From Paenibacillus kobensis NBRC 15729 (lineage in GTDB: Bacteria; Bacillota; Bacilli; Paenibacillales; Paenibacillaceae), in assembly GCF_004000825.1 (NCBI RefSeq), contig NZ_BILZ01000025.1, positions 19,062 through 83,061 on the forward strand: a DNA stretch of 64,000 nucleotides, in the 5' to 3' direction. The translations under genes and the position numbers were made by a program. Each line of letters begins with the position of its first letter. Positions within the stretch are counted from its first letter, which is position 1. Below, piece after piece: positions 17,195-26,623 of this stretch. The notes under the pieces were generated by a model. It worked only from the letters and a program-made list of their open reading frames with translations, ran no database searches and was not told the DNA's origin.

Positions 17195-18385
17195 CTACAC
17201 GACTGCCGCTTGTACGGCTTCCGCGAAACGGTCCAGCGCCTGCACCAAGATCGAGCGCGGGCATGCAAGGTTAACACGCAAGTAGCCTGCTCCCTGCTTG
17301 CCGAAGACAGAGCCCTCGCTGAATGCGACGCCAGCTTGCTCGAACATTAGCTTCTTGAGAACAGCAGGATTGTCCGAGATCTCGCGGCAGTCGAGCCATA
17401 CCATGTACGTGCCTTCCGGCTTCATTGCCGTAATCTGCGGCATCCGGGTACGGACGAACTCCAGCAAGTAATCGCGGTTGCCTTGCAAATAGTCGATTAG
17501 CTGCTCCAGCCACTCGTCGCCGTACGTATAGGCGCTCTCGACAGCCGTCAGGCCGAAGAAGCTTTCCATATGGATCGACAGCGTCTTGAGCAAATAATTG
17601 TATTTACGGCGAATTTCATCGTTCGGAATGATAACCGTCGCCGCTTGCAAACCAGCTAAGTTGAACGTCTTGCTCGTCGCAATACATGTAATCGACTGCT
17701 GCTCGAACGCTTCGGAGATCGAACCGAACGCCGTATGCTTATGCTCGCGATATACAAGATCGTGATGAATTTCGTCTGCCACGATAAGAATGTTATGCTT
17801 CACGCAGATGTCGCCGATCCGCTGCAGTTCTTCGCGCGTCCAGACGCGGCCGCCCGGATTGTGCGGCGAGCAGAGCAGAAGCAGCTTCGCACCGTCTGCC
17901 GCTTGACGCTCCAGCAGATCGAAGTCGATCGTATAACGGCCGTCTTCCAGGACGAGCGCATTGTCGACGACGACACGGCCGTTCATTTTGATCACGTCAT
18001 AGAACGGATAGTAGACCGGTGATTGCAGAATGACGCTGTCTCCCGGGTTCGTGAATGCTTGTACAATGATGCTAAGTGCCGGTACAACGCCTGGACTCGA
18101 CGTAATCCATTCATGCTTGATCTGCCAATTATGGCGGCGCTTCAGCCAGCCTTCAACTGCTTTATGATAGCCTTCTGTACGGATCGTGTAGCCGTAGATG
18201 CCTTCGTTCGCACGCGCTTTAATCGCTTCGACGACTTCACGCGGCGGCTCGAAATCCATATCTGCTACCCACAGCGGCAGCAGATCAGCCCTTCCGAACA
18301 GCTTCTCCGATTGATCCCACTTATAGGATGCCGTACCGAACCGGTCAATAATCTTATCGAAATCGTATTTCACTTGGCCGCTCAT
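17195..18385 (-). CDS. patB: PatB/MalY-type PLP-dependent cystathionine beta-lyase
   Basis: Fold-type I aminotransferase-like C-S lyase, 396 residues. The PLP lysine sits in the SKTFNLAGLQ motif, with PHNPGGRVW and ADEIHHDL as cofactor-pocket motifs. As third gene of the metA-metI operon it would cleave cystathionine to homocysteine, pyruvate and ammonia. GAGGAGG about 9 nt ahead of ATG at 18385 sets the start; an open frame of 20 more codons overlaps metI and looks unreal. The start lies only 4 bp from the metI stop. Members of this family also act as general cysteine desulfhydrases. Confidence 0.88.
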   Translation of the reverse strand: MSGQVKYDFDKIIDRFGTASYKWDQSEKLFGRADLLPLWVADMDFEPPREVVEAIKARANEGIYGYTIRTEGYHKAVEGWLKRRHNWQIKHEWITSSPGVVPALSIIVQAFTNPGDSVILQSPVYYPFYDVIKMNGRVVVDNALVLEDGRYTIDFDLLERQAADGAKLLLLCSPHNPGGRVWTREELQRIGDICVKHNILIVADEIHHDLVYREHKHTAFGSISEAFEQQSITCIATSKTFNLAGLQAATVIIPNDEIRRKYNYLLKTLSIHMESFFGLTAVESAYTYGDEWLEQLIDYLQGNRDYLLEFVRTRMPQITAMKPEGTYMVWLDCREISDNPAVLKKLMFEQAGVAFSEGSVFGKQGAGYLRVNLACPRSILVQALDRFAEAVQAAVV

Positions 18386-18389
18386 CCGA

Positions 18390-19550
18390 TTACGCCTCCT
18401 CGATCTCGCGTTTCGCCGCCGCGAGTGCTTGATCCAGGTCCGCAATCAAATCGTCGACATGCTCGATGCCGACCGAGAAACGCAGCAGCTTATCGTCCAC
18501 GCCGACCTTCTGGCGAATCTCGAGCGGAATGTCTGCGTGCGTCTGTACAGCCGGATACGTCATCAGCGACTCGACGCCGCCGAGACTTTCAGCGAACGCG
18601 ATCAGCTTAATATGACGAAGAATCGGCTCTATGTAGCGTGCATCCTTCACTTTGAACGAGAAAATACCCGTATTGCCGGACGATTGGCGGCTCTGCACTT
18701 CATAACCTGGATGCGAAGGCAGCGCCGGATAGAACACTTCCTCAATCGACTCATGCTCGAGCAAATATTCCGCGATGCGTGTCGCATTGTATTGATGGCG
18801 CTCCATCCGCAGCGCGAGCGTCTTCATGCCGCGCATCAGCAGCCAGGAATCTTGCGCTCCAAGCACTGCGCCGATCGAGTTGTGCAGGAATCCGATTTGC
18901 TCCGACAACTCCTTGCCCTTCGACACGATCAAGCCGGCAAGCACGTCGTTATGGCCCCCGAGATATTTGGTCGCACTATGCACAACGATATCGGCGCCCA
19001 GCTCGATTGGACGCTGGAAGAACGGTGTCAGCAGCGTATTGTCGACGATCGTCAGCAAGCCTTTGGACTTCGCCCACGCGCTTACGCGTTCGATGTCCGT
19101 AATCATCATGAGCGGGTTGGTCGGCGTCTCGATCAGAATCGCTTTCGTATTCGGCGTACACAGCTCACTCATCGCATCGATGTCGTTCGTATCCACGTAC
19201 GAAGCCGTCACGCCGAACCGGGTCATAATTTTCTCAAGCAGACGGTACGTGCCGCCGTACAGGTCGAGCGAGACGATCAGATGGTCGCCCTGGCTGAACA
19301 GCGAGAGTACGACATGCAGCGCAGCCATACCGGAGCTGCATGCGAAACCAGCATCGCCGGACTCCAACTGTGCAGCCGCATCTTCCAGGACGGAACGCGT
19401 CGGGTTCTTCGTCCGCGTATAGTCGAAGCCCGTGCTCTCGCCAAGCTTCGGATGGCGGAACGCCGTTGCATTATAGACAGGGAAGCTGACTGCACCGGTC
19501 TTCGGTTCTTGAATGGATCCAATCTGGGCTAGACGACTTTCGATTTTCAT
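18390..19550 (-). CDS. metI: Cystathionine gamma-synthase / O-acetylhomoserine thiolyase
   Basis: PLP enzyme of the Cys/Met metabolism family, 386 residues. The cofactor lysine is in HSATKYLGGHNDVLAG, with ETPTNPLM and VDNTLLTP upstream and SLGGVESLMTYP near the C-terminus. It joins O-acetylhomoserine from MetA with cysteine (or sulfide). AAGGAG 9 nt ahead of ATG. Middle gene of the operon, 44 bp after metA. Assignment to MetI rather than MetC rests on the gene order and the following PatB-type lyase, which would supply the beta-lyase step. Confidence 0.9.
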   Translation of the reverse strand: MKIESRLAQIGSIQEPKTGAVSFPVYNATAFRHPKLGESTGFDYTRTKNPTRSVLEDAAAQLESGDAGFACSSGMAALHVVLSLFSQGDHLIVSLDLYGGTYRLLEKIMTRFGVTASYVDTNDIDAMSELCTPNTKAILIETPTNPLMMITDIERVSAWAKSKGLLTIVDNTLLTPFFQRPIELGADIVVHSATKYLGGHNDVLAGLIVSKGKELSEQIGFLHNSIGAVLGAQDSWLLMRGMKTLALRMERHQYNATRIAEYLLEHESIEEVFYPALPSHPGYEVQSRQSSGNTGIFSFKVKDARYIEPILRHIKLIAFAESLGGVESLMTYPAVQTHADIPLEIRQKVGVDDKLLRFSVGIEHVDDLIADLDQALAAAKREIEEA

Positions 19551-19594
19551 GAACGAATTCTCCTTATCGAATAACGAATTATTGTAAGCGGCAA

Positions 19595-20512
19595 TTAAAT
19601 ATAAGCACCCATGTCGTAAGGCGTCTCCTGATACACATAATAGTTCAGCCAGTTCGAGAACAGCAGGTTCGCATGCGCACGCCAGGACGATCTCGGCTGC
19701 TTCGACGGGTCATCGTTCGGGAAGTAGTTGACCGGCACCGCGATGTCGAGTCCTTTGGATACGTCACGGTCATATTCCCACTTCAGTGTCAGCGGGTCGT
19801 ATTCGGAATGACCGGAGACGAAAATTTGCTTGCGGTCCTTGCTCGCAACAATGTAGATGCCGGACTCCTCCGACTCCGACAAAATTTCGAGCTCCTCGAC
19901 CTTCTCGATGTCTTCCCGGCGCACTTCCGTATGCCGCGATTGCGGCACGAAGAACCATTCGTCGAAGCCGCGCAGCAGGGGCACGTTCTGCTTCTCAGTT
20001 GTATGCGGAAATACACCGAATATTTTGTTGTCCGTATCATGCTTCGGCACCCCATAGTGGTGGTACAAGCCCGCCTGCGAAGCCCAACAAATATGAAGCG
20101 TCGATGTGACGCGGCGCTTCGACCATTCCATAATGCGTTGAAGCTCTTCCCAATAGTTGACATCTTCGAACGGCATATGTTCAACCGGCGCACCGGTAAT
20201 AATCAATCCGTCATACCATTGGTCCTGAATTTCGTCGAATGTCTTATAGAACATCTCGAGATGTTCCGCGGACGTATTCTTGGACACATGCGTAGCTGGA
20301 TGCAGCAGCACCACTTCGATCTGCAGCGGCGTGTTGCCAATCAGTCTTAGCAACTGCGTCTCCGTCGTTTCTTTGGTCGGCATCAGGTTCAGAATCGCGA
20401 TCCGAAGCGGACGGATATCTTGATGGTAGGCCGTGCTTTCATCCATAACGAAAATGTTCTCGCCCGCCAAAATTTCTCTTGCCGGTAAATTATCCGGTAC
20501 TTTGATCGGCAT
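19595..20512 (-). CDS. metA: Homoserine O-acetyltransferase MetA
   Basis: Cytosolic 305-residue acyltransferase of the MetA (glutamine-amidotransferase-like) fold, activating homoserine as the first committed step of methionine synthesis. Visible signatures are [33 protein letters not shown], the catalytic Cys in [16 protein letters not shown] and the His in FVSGHSEYD. Bacillus-type MetA uses acetyl-CoA despite its homology to succinyltransferases. AAGGAGTGATC ahead of ATG. First gene of the operon behind the SAM-I riboswitch. Confidence 0.94.
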   Translation of the reverse strand: MPIKVPDNLPAREILAGENIFVMDESTAYHQDIRPLRIAILNLMPTKETTETQLLRLIGNTPLQIEVVLLHPATHVSKNTSAEHLEMFYKTFDEIQDQWYDGLIITGAPVEHMPFEDVNYWEELQRIMEWSKRRVTSTLHICWASQAGLYHHYGVPKHDTDNKIFGVFPHTTEKQNVPLLRGFDEWFFVPQSRHTEVRREDIEKVEELEILSESEESGIYIVASKDRKQIFVSGHSEYDPLTLKWEYDRDVSKGLDIAVPVNYFPNDDPSKQPRSSWRAHANLLFSNWLNYYVYQETPYDMGAYI

Positions 20513-20594
20513 AATCGATCACTCCTTCTGTCTTGCTTACATTCTTATTCCGTCTTCTCCGTTGACCGACAGTTGGCGTATAGCGGTTATTATA

Positions 20595-20766
20595 CGACAA
20601 AAGACCCGCTCGCCAAATGAGAGGGGTCTTATGATATCCATAATGACTCTCTCATCTCTCAGACCCGAATGCTCCCATTCGAATCCGCAAGAATTAGCAC
20701 CGTGCTTTACGCCGGTTGCCGGGCTTCATCGGGCTAGTCCCTCCGCCTGCTCTTGATAAGAAAGAT
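20595..20766 (-). promoter_or_regulatory. SAM-I (S-box) riboswitch with terminator, leader of metA
   Basis: The transcribed strand contains the conserved S-box core: CTTATCAAGAG, GGAGGGACTAGCCCGATGAA, CCCGGCAACC and GTGCTAATTC. It is followed by a terminator (GACCC paired with GGGTC, then TTTTG) at about 20595-20632. S-adenosylmethionine binding would favour the terminator and switch off metA-metI-patB. Confidence 0.96.
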
Positions 20767-20835
20767 CCATATTCAGTTGTAACTTGATTAAAAATTGATT
20801 CTGATCGTACAAATACGATTCAGTAATATGTCTAT

Positions 20836-20864
20836 ACTATAGAGTATTCCTCCATGAGCGTCAA
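20836..20864 (-). promoter_or_regulatory. Promoter of the metA leader
   Basis: TTGACG (20859-20864) and TATAGT (20836-20841), 17 bp apart, about 60 nt upstream of the S-box aptamer. Confidence 0.6.
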
Positions 20865-21004
20865 GCTGGATTTCACCTATAATACAAGCCCTCAGCGGAT
20901 CGTGCGAGCCGCTTGAACGGGATGCACGCAAGCCGCATATAATGCGTATTACCGTTGTTAGCAGCAGTGCTGCAAGCGGAGCTTGCACACCTGCGTAAAT
21001 TTTC

Positions 21005-21033
21005 TTGTACGGTATACAATGCAGGAGTATACT
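21005..21033 (+). promoter_or_regulatory. Promoter of the corA leader
   Basis: TTGTAC (21005-21010) and TATACT (21028-21033) with 17-bp spacing, about 280 nt ahead of corA. A long untranslated leader is implied. Confidence 0.55.
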
Positions 21034-21094
21034 AGACAAGAATTATGCAGTCTTTACATGAATTCTGCATTCATTTAACAAGGGGGGAAACAGC

Positions 21095-21208
21095 ATGGAA
21101 GGCGATGGGTCTAGTCCACAGACGTATGACTTGCACATTAGCGATCCGACGGTCGAACAGCTCCATATTTCTGCCTGCCATGCAGCGCGCCTTACATTCT
21201 GCCGGTAA
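21095..21208 (+). CDS. Possible 37-residue leader ORF upstream of corA
   Basis: ATG at 21095 follows a very strong Shine-Dalgarno (AAGGGGGG, 8 nt upstream) and opens a 37-codon frame (MEGDGSSPQTYDLH...) that stops 111 bp ahead of corA. Hairpin-forming segments such as CGTCC/GGACG lie between it and corA. It could be a regulatory leader peptide for magnesium control, as mgtL is in enterobacteria, or the remnant of a gene. No homology is recognised, and coding status is unproven. Confidence 0.35.
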   Translation: MEGDGSSPQTYDLHISDPTVEQLHISACHAARLTFCR

Positions 21209-21319
21209 CATCCGGTACTATGTCATGCCCGCTAACGTTTCTTGGCAAGGCGGCAATGCGGTCCTCCGTTCGTCATGACCGTCCGGTATCGGATGATAGG
21301 ACGAAAGGAGTGAGCGGCA

Positions 21320-22255
21320 ATGAAAATCCGCCGCGTCAACAACGGCATTTTTACCCCGATTGAAGATATTAATGAAGCGCTTGCCGCACCGGCAACCGGC
21401 TTCTATTGGATCGACGCTGATCTGGAGGATCTAGCCCAGCTGCAACCGTTGTTCGGCTTGCATGATCTGGCCGTTGAGGACTGCCTCAGCGAAGAAGAGC
21501 AGCGGCCGAAGATCGAAATTCACGACGGCCATTATTTTATCGTTATTAACAGCATTCGATTCGATGACGAAGAGATCTTCATGCGCGCGTTGAACATTTT
21601 TCTCGGACGCCATTTCATTATAACGGTCACGAAGCAGAAGATTAACGAACTCCGCCTGTTGAAGCCGATTCTGTGGGAGGAAGAAGTTAATTCGCCCGAC
21701 CGCTTCCTGTACCATCTCGTCGACCTCGTCGTCGACAATTATTTCTTCGTCGGCGACCGGATCGAAGTACGGATCGACAACCTCGAGGAAGACATTTTGA
21801 TGCATACGAAGAAAGCGCATCTGAACGAAATTATCGGTCTCCGAAGCGAAATCTTATGGCTGAAGAAAGTGCTCGGTCCGCAGCGCGAGGTCATCGCGAC
21901 GCTGAACAAGAAAGACTTGAAGCTGATCGACGATCAGCTCCAGAAGTATTTCAGCGATATCTACGAGAACGCCGTGAAGATTTCCGAGACATTCGATACG
22001 TACCGCGATCTGATGAGCAACTTGCGAGAAGCCTACCAGTCCAGCTTGTCTAACCGGGCGAACGAAATCATGCGCGTCTTTACCGCATTGACGACGATCT
22101 TCATGCCCTTGACGTTTATTACCGGCGTATATGGGATGAATTTCGATTTTATACCGGGCTTGCATATCCACAACGGATCGTACATTCTGCTCGGCTTCAT
22201 GATGCTGCTTGGCCTCGGGATGTTCTACTTGTTCCGCAAGAAAGATTGGCTGTGA
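21320..22255 (+). CDS. corA: CorA-family magnesium/divalent cation transporter
   Basis: Pentameric membrane channel subunit of 311 residues. A long cytoplasmic alpha/beta and coiled-coil domain (about 1-245) is followed by two C-terminal membrane helices (about 250-272 and 285-305). The selectivity motif YGMNF sits between them, as required. GAAAGGAGTGAGC ahead of ATG. Monocistronic, with a strong terminator. The long leader with a small ORF suggests control at the RNA level. Confidence 0.94.
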   Translation: MKIRRVNNGIFTPIEDINEALAAPATGFYWIDADLEDLAQLQPLFGLHDLAVEDCLSEEEQRPKIEIHDGHYFIVINSIRFDDEEIFMRALNIFLGRHFIITVTKQKINELRLLKPILWEEEVNSPDRFLYHLVDLVVDNYFFVGDRIEVRIDNLEEDILMHTKKAHLNEIIGLRSEILWLKKVLGPQREVIATLNKKDLKLIDDQLQKYFSDIYENAVKISETFDTYRDLMSNLREAYQSSLSNRANEIMRVFTALTTIFMPLTFITGVYGMNFDFIPGLHIHNGSYILLGFMMLLGLGMFYLFRKKDWL

Positions 22256-22273
22256 GCGAAGTACGACATAAGT

Positions 22274-22320
22274 AAAGGCGGAGAGTATCCGGCATATTGC
22301 CGGGCTCTCCGCCTTTATTT
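22274..22320 (+). terminator. Terminator between convergent corA and MFS genes
   Basis: A 12-bp stem (AAAGGCGGAGAG paired with CTCTCCGCCTTT), with an additional inner CCGGC/GCCGG pairing, then ATTT. It ends next to the stop of the minus-strand MFS gene. Confidence 0.82.
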
Positions 22321-22322
22321 GG

Positions 22323-23603
22323 TTAAGCTGCATTCTCTTCGGCAAGCGCTTCGCGTTTGCCCTTGTCAATGTTAACGTACCGAAGCAGCACGATTCCGAT
22401 GACGAAGAAGGCGATCAGCGACAAAATGCCGATTCGGCTCGAGTCTGTATTGCCGGCTACGACCGCGAACACGAACGGCCCGACAACGGACGAAAATTTG
22501 CTCGATATAGTCAGGAAGCCGAAGAACTCGGCCGACCGGACCGGCGGCACCAGATCGGCATAAAGCGACCGGGCGAGCGCCTGGCTGCCTCCTTGCACGA
22601 GTCCGACCATCGTCGCGAGAATATAAAAGTGCAGCGCATTTTCCATAAAAAAACCGAGCGTCACAATGACGATGTAGAGCATAAGCGAGAGGTAAAGCCC
22701 TTTCTTCGCGCCAAGCTTGCGGGCAAACCGGCCGAACAGCAGCGAGCTCGGGAATCCGACGAACTGCGTAATGAGCAGCGCCGTAATAAGAGCATTCATC
22801 TCGATGCCGATGCTGCTGCCGTAAACAGTCGCCATCACGATAACGGTATTGATGCCATCATTGAAGAACCAGTATGAGACCATATATTTCAGCAATTCGG
22901 GATACTGCCGGATGGATCGGAACGTCTTGCCTAACCGCTCGAATGCGGTCGATACCGCCTGCTTCACCGTCGAGGCAGCCGCTTCCCGCCTGCTCTCCTT
23001 CACATGACGGACGATCGGGATAGCGAACAGAATCCACCACAGGCCGACCGTCAGGAAGACGATTCGCGTCGCGCTCTCGCTGCTGGATAATCCGAGCCAT
23101 TCCCACTTCTGTATCATCACAACGTTAATGGCAAGCAATACACCGCCGCCAAGATACCCCCATGCATAGCCTTTCGAACTGACTTGATCCCGCTGGTCCG
23201 CAGGCGAGACATCGATAAGCAGCGCGTCATAGAACGTATTGCCCGCCGCGAAACCAATCATCCCGATAATGATGAGCACGGAAGCAAGAAGCCAGTCTCC
23301 TTCGCCGACAAGTACGCAGAGCAGACTCGCGATTGAGCCGAGAATGGCGAAAAAGCTTAAAAACTTTATTTTCGAACCGGTATGATCGGCAATGGCTCCG
23401 AGCACCGGCGACAGAACGGCGACGATAAGCGCCGCGATGCTCTGGGTGTTCGCCCAATATACGGTTGGCAGATTGCCCCCGAGCCCTTTGCCTGCCACTT
23501 TCTCATAGTACACCGGCATCACTGCAGCAATCATCGTCGTGACGAAAGCCGAGTTCGCCCAATCATACATGAGCCACCCTCGAATTGCCTTGTTGTTGTT
23601 CAA
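22323..23603 (-). CDS. UMF1/Atg22-like MFS transporter
   Basis: Twelve-helix major facilitator of 426 residues. The N-terminal RGWLMYDWANSAFVTTM and the YFEK/YYEK-like start are typical of the UMF1 (Atg22-related) family, whose bacterial substrates are mostly unknown. Further motifs are LGAIADHTGSKIK and GLVQGGSQALARSLYADLVP. It starts at TTG with GAGGGGG upstream. It is divergent from the LysR gene at 23786, so that regulator may control it (inference). Confidence 0.87.
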   Translation of the reverse strand: MNNNKAIRGWLMYDWANSAFVTTMIAAVMPVYYEKVAGKGLGGNLPTVYWANTQSIAALIVAVLSPVLGAIADHTGSKIKFLSFFAILGSIASLLCVLVGEGDWLLASVLIIIGMIGFAAGNTFYDALLIDVSPADQRDQVSSKGYAWGYLGGGVLLAINVVMIQKWEWLGLSSSESATRIVFLTVGLWWILFAIPIVRHVKESRREAAASTVKQAVSTAFERLGKTFRSIRQYPELLKYMVSYWFFNDGINTVIVMATVYGSSIGIEMNALITALLITQFVGFPSSLLFGRFARKLGAKKGLYLSLMLYIVIVTLGFFMENALHFYILATMVGLVQGGSQALARSLYADLVPPVRSAEFFGFLTISSKFSSVVGPFVFAVVAGNTDSSRIGILSLIAFFVIGIVLLRYVNIDKGKREALAEENAA

Positions 23604-23785
23604 GACAGCCCGACCCCCTCGTTATTAGCATCCAAGATGCTTGCCGGACAACATTTCGACATTTACCAGCGGACTCCTTCTAAATCTTATGTAAAGATTG
23701 TTTACATTTTGCCACGGCGGTTTATTTCATTTATAATAAAAATAACAAGTGATAAATAACTCTTATCGAGACAAGGAGACTGTTC

Positions 23786-24688
23786 ATGAACATCAATCAA
23801 CTTGAAACGCTCCTTACGATATCGAGAACGATGAGTTTCCGCAAAGCGGGCGAAATGCTGAATTTGACGCAGCCGGCCGTATCCGCGCAAATCAAAAGTC
23901 TCGAGGACGAATTCAAAACGGTATTGATCGACCGCAACCAGCCGGTAACGTTAACGGACCGCGGTCAAGTGTTTCTCGAGCATGCGGAGCGCATACTAAC
24001 CATTGTTGAGGAATTAAAGCAGAAGCTGTCCGATCTGAACCAGGTGCCTCAAGGCCATATTATTATCGGCACGACCAGCACGATCGCGATTCAAATTTTG
24101 CCTCGCGTCCTCACCTATATACAGAACCAGTTCCCGATGATCAAAACGACGATTCACTCCATGCCCTCCACGCAAATTATGCCGGCCGTCGAACAAGGAA
24201 TGCTGGATATCGGCATTACCTATCTCAATGATCGCAATCCGCACATGGAAGCGTCCACCTTGTACTACGATACGTATGAGCTTGTCGTAGCGCCCGCTCA
24301 TCCAATGAGCAACCTTAAGCATACGACCGTCGAAGCGTTGAAAGACATTCCGATGATTATGTTGTCGCCCGATACTTTCGGCAGAAGGTTCGTTGACCAG
24401 ATTTTTCAGAAATACAGTATTCAGCCGAACATCGTCATGGAACTGTCAAGCAGCGAGGAAGTGAAGCGGATGGTCGAGCTGAATCTCGGAGCGGCCGTCG
24501 TATCGAAGCTGTCGATCACGAACGAGCTGAAGCAAGGCACACTTCGGATGATTAAGGTCAATGAACTGGAGCTGACGCATCCGGTTGGCGTCGTCTACCG
24601 GAGCGGTCGTTATTTAAATTCCGCGATTACGCAGTTTCTAAGCGACCTGAAGGGCATGCCGGAAACGCAGTTCATTAGCACCGAGTAA
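23786..24688 (+). CDS. LysR-family transcriptional regulator
   Basis: LTTR of 300 residues. The N-terminal winged helix-turn-helix (1-60, MNINQLETLLTISRTMSFRKAGEMLNLTQPAVSAQIKSLE) is followed by a two-lobed periplasmic-binding-like effector domain (about 90-295). AAGGAG 8 nt ahead of ATG. It resembles the CysL/YwfK subgroup in general pattern, but the effector cannot be read. It is divergent from the MFS gene and followed after 33 bp by hisJ on the same strand, so it may control either or both. Confidence 0.88.
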   Translation: MNINQLETLLTISRTMSFRKAGEMLNLTQPAVSAQIKSLEDEFKTVLIDRNQPVTLTDRGQVFLEHAERILTIVEELKQKLSDLNQVPQGHIIIGTTSTIAIQILPRVLTYIQNQFPMIKTTIHSMPSTQIMPAVEQGMLDIGITYLNDRNPHMEASTLYYDTYELVVAPAHPMSNLKHTTVEALKDIPMIMLSPDTFGRRFVDQIFQKYSIQPNIVMELSSSEEVKRMVELNLGAAVVSKLSITNELKQGTLRMIKVNELELTHPVGVVYRSGRYLNSAITQFLSDLKGMPETQFISTE

Positions 24689-24721
24689 CTCGAGCAACGG
24701 AACGGAACAGGAGGTCCCAGG

Positions 24722-25531
24722 ATGAAATTCGATTTGCATACCCACCACTTCCGCTGCGGCCATGCGGACGGAACGATCGAGGATTATATTAAAGCCGGCA
24801 TCGAAGCAGGCTTGAAGGCGATCGGGATCTCCGATCATTCGCCTTATTTCGGCCATGAGGACGAGCAGCCGTTCCCGAAGATCGCGATGGCGCGCAGTGA
24901 GCTTAAAGCTTACGTCGATGAGGTGCTGCGCCTGAAAGCCAAGTACGAAGGGCGCATCGATGTTCTTCTCGGCATGGAATCAGACTACTTCCCAAACCAT
25001 ATCGAGACGTACCGGAAGGCGTTCGAGCCTTATCCGTTCGACTATCTGATCGGTTCGGTCCATCAGACTCGCGGCGTCAGCATTTTTAACCGTAACCGTT
25101 GGAAAGGGCTGAACGATCAGCGGCGGATCGAAGAGAAGGCGCATTATTACGAATTGATCGCCGAATCCGCTCGGACCGGCTTGTTCCACATCCTCGGCCA
25201 TATCGATGCGATGAAAGGCTATCACCCCTCTTTCTCCGATATCCCTGCCATGGATGCCGTCGACAATACGCTGCGCATTATCGGTGAATGCGGCGTCGCG
25301 ATCGAAATCAATACGTCGGGCAAAACAAAAGAAGTCGGCGGCTGGTATCCGTCCGATGAAATTTTGGAGAGGGCGCTGCATTGGGGCGTTCAAGTGACGT
25401 TCGGCTCGGATGCGCATACCCCTTCCCGCGTAGGCGACGAGTGGGAACTTGTCCGCAAGCGGCTGAAGGAAATCGGCTTTACGCAGTGGGTTTATTTCAA
25501 AGAGAAGCAGCGGGTCGACGTTGCTCTCTAA
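24722..25531 (+). CDS. hisJ: PHP-family histidinol-phosphatase
   Basis: Metal-dependent phosphatase of 269 residues in the HisJ/HisK group, removing phosphate from histidinol phosphate in histidine synthesis. Metal-binding PHP motifs are DLHTHHF (6-12), ISDHSPYF, an ESD motif, HILGHID and FGSDAHTP near the C-terminus. AGGAGGTCCCAGG ahead of ATG. It lies 33 bp after the LysR gene and away from other his genes, so co-transcription with the regulator is likely. Confidence 0.9.
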   Translation: MKFDLHTHHFRCGHADGTIEDYIKAGIEAGLKAIGISDHSPYFGHEDEQPFPKIAMARSELKAYVDEVLRLKAKYEGRIDVLLGMESDYFPNHIETYRKAFEPYPFDYLIGSVHQTRGVSIFNRNRWKGLNDQRRIEEKAHYYELIAESARTGLFHILGHIDAMKGYHPSFSDIPAMDAVDNTLRIIGECGVAIEINTSGKTKEVGGWYPSDEILERALHWGVQVTFGSDAHTPSRVGDEWELVRKRLKEIGFTQWVYFKEKQRVDVAL

Positions 25532-25542
25532 GCGATAGCGGA

Positions 25543-25573
25543 CAAAAAAAGGAGCCTTCCCGAGGGAAGGCTC
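25543..25573 (-). terminator. Terminator-like hairpin after hisJ, T-run on the minus strand
   Basis: GAGCCTTCCC pairs with GGGAAGGCTC. The T7 run is on the minus strand, whereas both flanking genes run on the plus strand. It may limit antisense transcription, or act as a weak terminator for hisJ. Confidence 0.5.
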
Positions 25574-25622
25574 TAAAAGTTATATTAAAAAGGGGGTCTT
25601 GCTTATTATAATAGCCCACCTA

Positions 25623-25651
25623 TGTAATGAGACGATAACAGGAACATTACA
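25623..25651. promoter_or_regulatory. Inverted repeat upstream of the DMT transporter gene
   Basis: TGTAATG and CATTACA, 7-bp arms 15 bp apart, lie 53 bp ahead of the start. Possible operator; it does not quite fit the GlnR spacing. Confidence 0.3.
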
Positions 25652-25703
25652 AGTGTGTTACAGATGCACAATTGTATTGGATTAAGAAAGGCTTGATTAC
25701 GCG

Positions 25704-26579
25704 ATGTGGCTGTTGACTGCAATCGGAAGCGCCGTCTTGTTCGGGCTTGCCGGTTGGTGGATGAAAGTAAGTCAAATGAAAGGCGGCTCCTCGAACGGGC
25801 TATTGTTCGGCTTGTACGTATCCGGCACGCTCGGCTTCGGCGTACACAGCGCCGTGGAGGGAACGCTCTCCGGCATCGCCGACTGGCGGCTGCTGGCAGC
25901 CGGTCTTGTCATCGGCGCAGGCTCCGCCTGGGGAAATGCCTTATTCATGAAATCGCTGGAATACGGTCCGGCAAGTCTCACCTCTCCGCTGACGAATATG
26001 AATATTGCACTCGTCGTCGGTATGGGCATCGTCGTCTACGACGAACCGGTATCTGCGGCAGAATGGACCGGCATCGCTCTCCTGCTGCTGTCGGTCGTCT
26101 TCGTCTCAATACGCGGCAAAGAACCGCTGACGGTGACGCAGCGGCGATGGTTCGTTCTTGTTATAGCCGCTATCTTCCTGTTCGCATTCCGCAACGGCGG
26201 CCTCAAAGTAACCGAGCAGTTGGAGCTTGCTAGCGCCCCTGTCCTTCTGGTCGGCTATGCGCTGTCGCTGCTCTGGTTCCGCCAGCTCGACGCCGCTGAC
26301 CGCAACCGCATCGTCCCGGCCTCATCACCTGACCCAGCCGTCGCTAGCCGGCGCGGCTTCCGCTGGGGATTGCTTGCCGGGCTGTTCTCGTACGCCGGCT
26401 TGCAGCTGTATGCCGTCGCGCTCGAGACCGGCAAGGCAAGCATTGCGGCGCCGGTCTTCGCGACGAACAGTCTCGTCGTCGCGCTCGGCTCGATCGTTCT
26501 GTACCGGGAGCGGCTGACGAAGCTGCAGTGGACGGCTTTTGCGCTGACACTGGCCGGCCTTATCGTAATTAGAATGTAA
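25704..26579 (+). CDS. EamA/DMT-superfamily transporter
   Basis: Integral membrane protein of 291 residues with ten predicted helices arranged as two EamA repeats (about 3-135 and 150-290). MKSLEYGPASLTSPLTNMNIALVVGMGIVVYDEPV and the matching second-half segment are typical of drug/metabolite exporters. The substrate is unknown. The start is ATG with only a weak AAAGG upstream. It is convergent with the ABC permease gene, with an inverted repeat between them. Confidence 0.85.
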   Translation: MWLLTAIGSAVLFGLAGWWMKVSQMKGGSSNGLLFGLYVSGTLGFGVHSAVEGTLSGIADWRLLAAGLVIGAGSAWGNALFMKSLEYGPASLTSPLTNMNIALVVGMGIVVYDEPVSAAEWTGIALLLLSVVFVSIRGKEPLTVTQRRWFVLVIAAIFLFAFRNGGLKVTEQLELASAPVLLVGYALSLLWFRQLDAADRNRIVPASSPDPAVASRRGFRWGLLAGLFSYAGLQLYAVALETGKASIAAPVFATNSLVVALGSIVLYRERLTKLQWTAFALTLAGLIVIRM

Positions 26580-26589
26580 AGCTTGCACC

Positions 26590-26623
26590 AGGGACGTACC
26601 GCTTAACTAAGCGGTACATCCCT
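26590..26623. terminator. Inverted repeat overlapping the end of the ABC permease gene
   Basis: AGGGACGTACCGCTTA pairs with TAAGCGGTACATCCCT (one G-U). It spans the stop codon of the minus-strand gene and sits between convergent genes, with a weak T tract. Probable bidirectional terminator. Confidence 0.55.
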
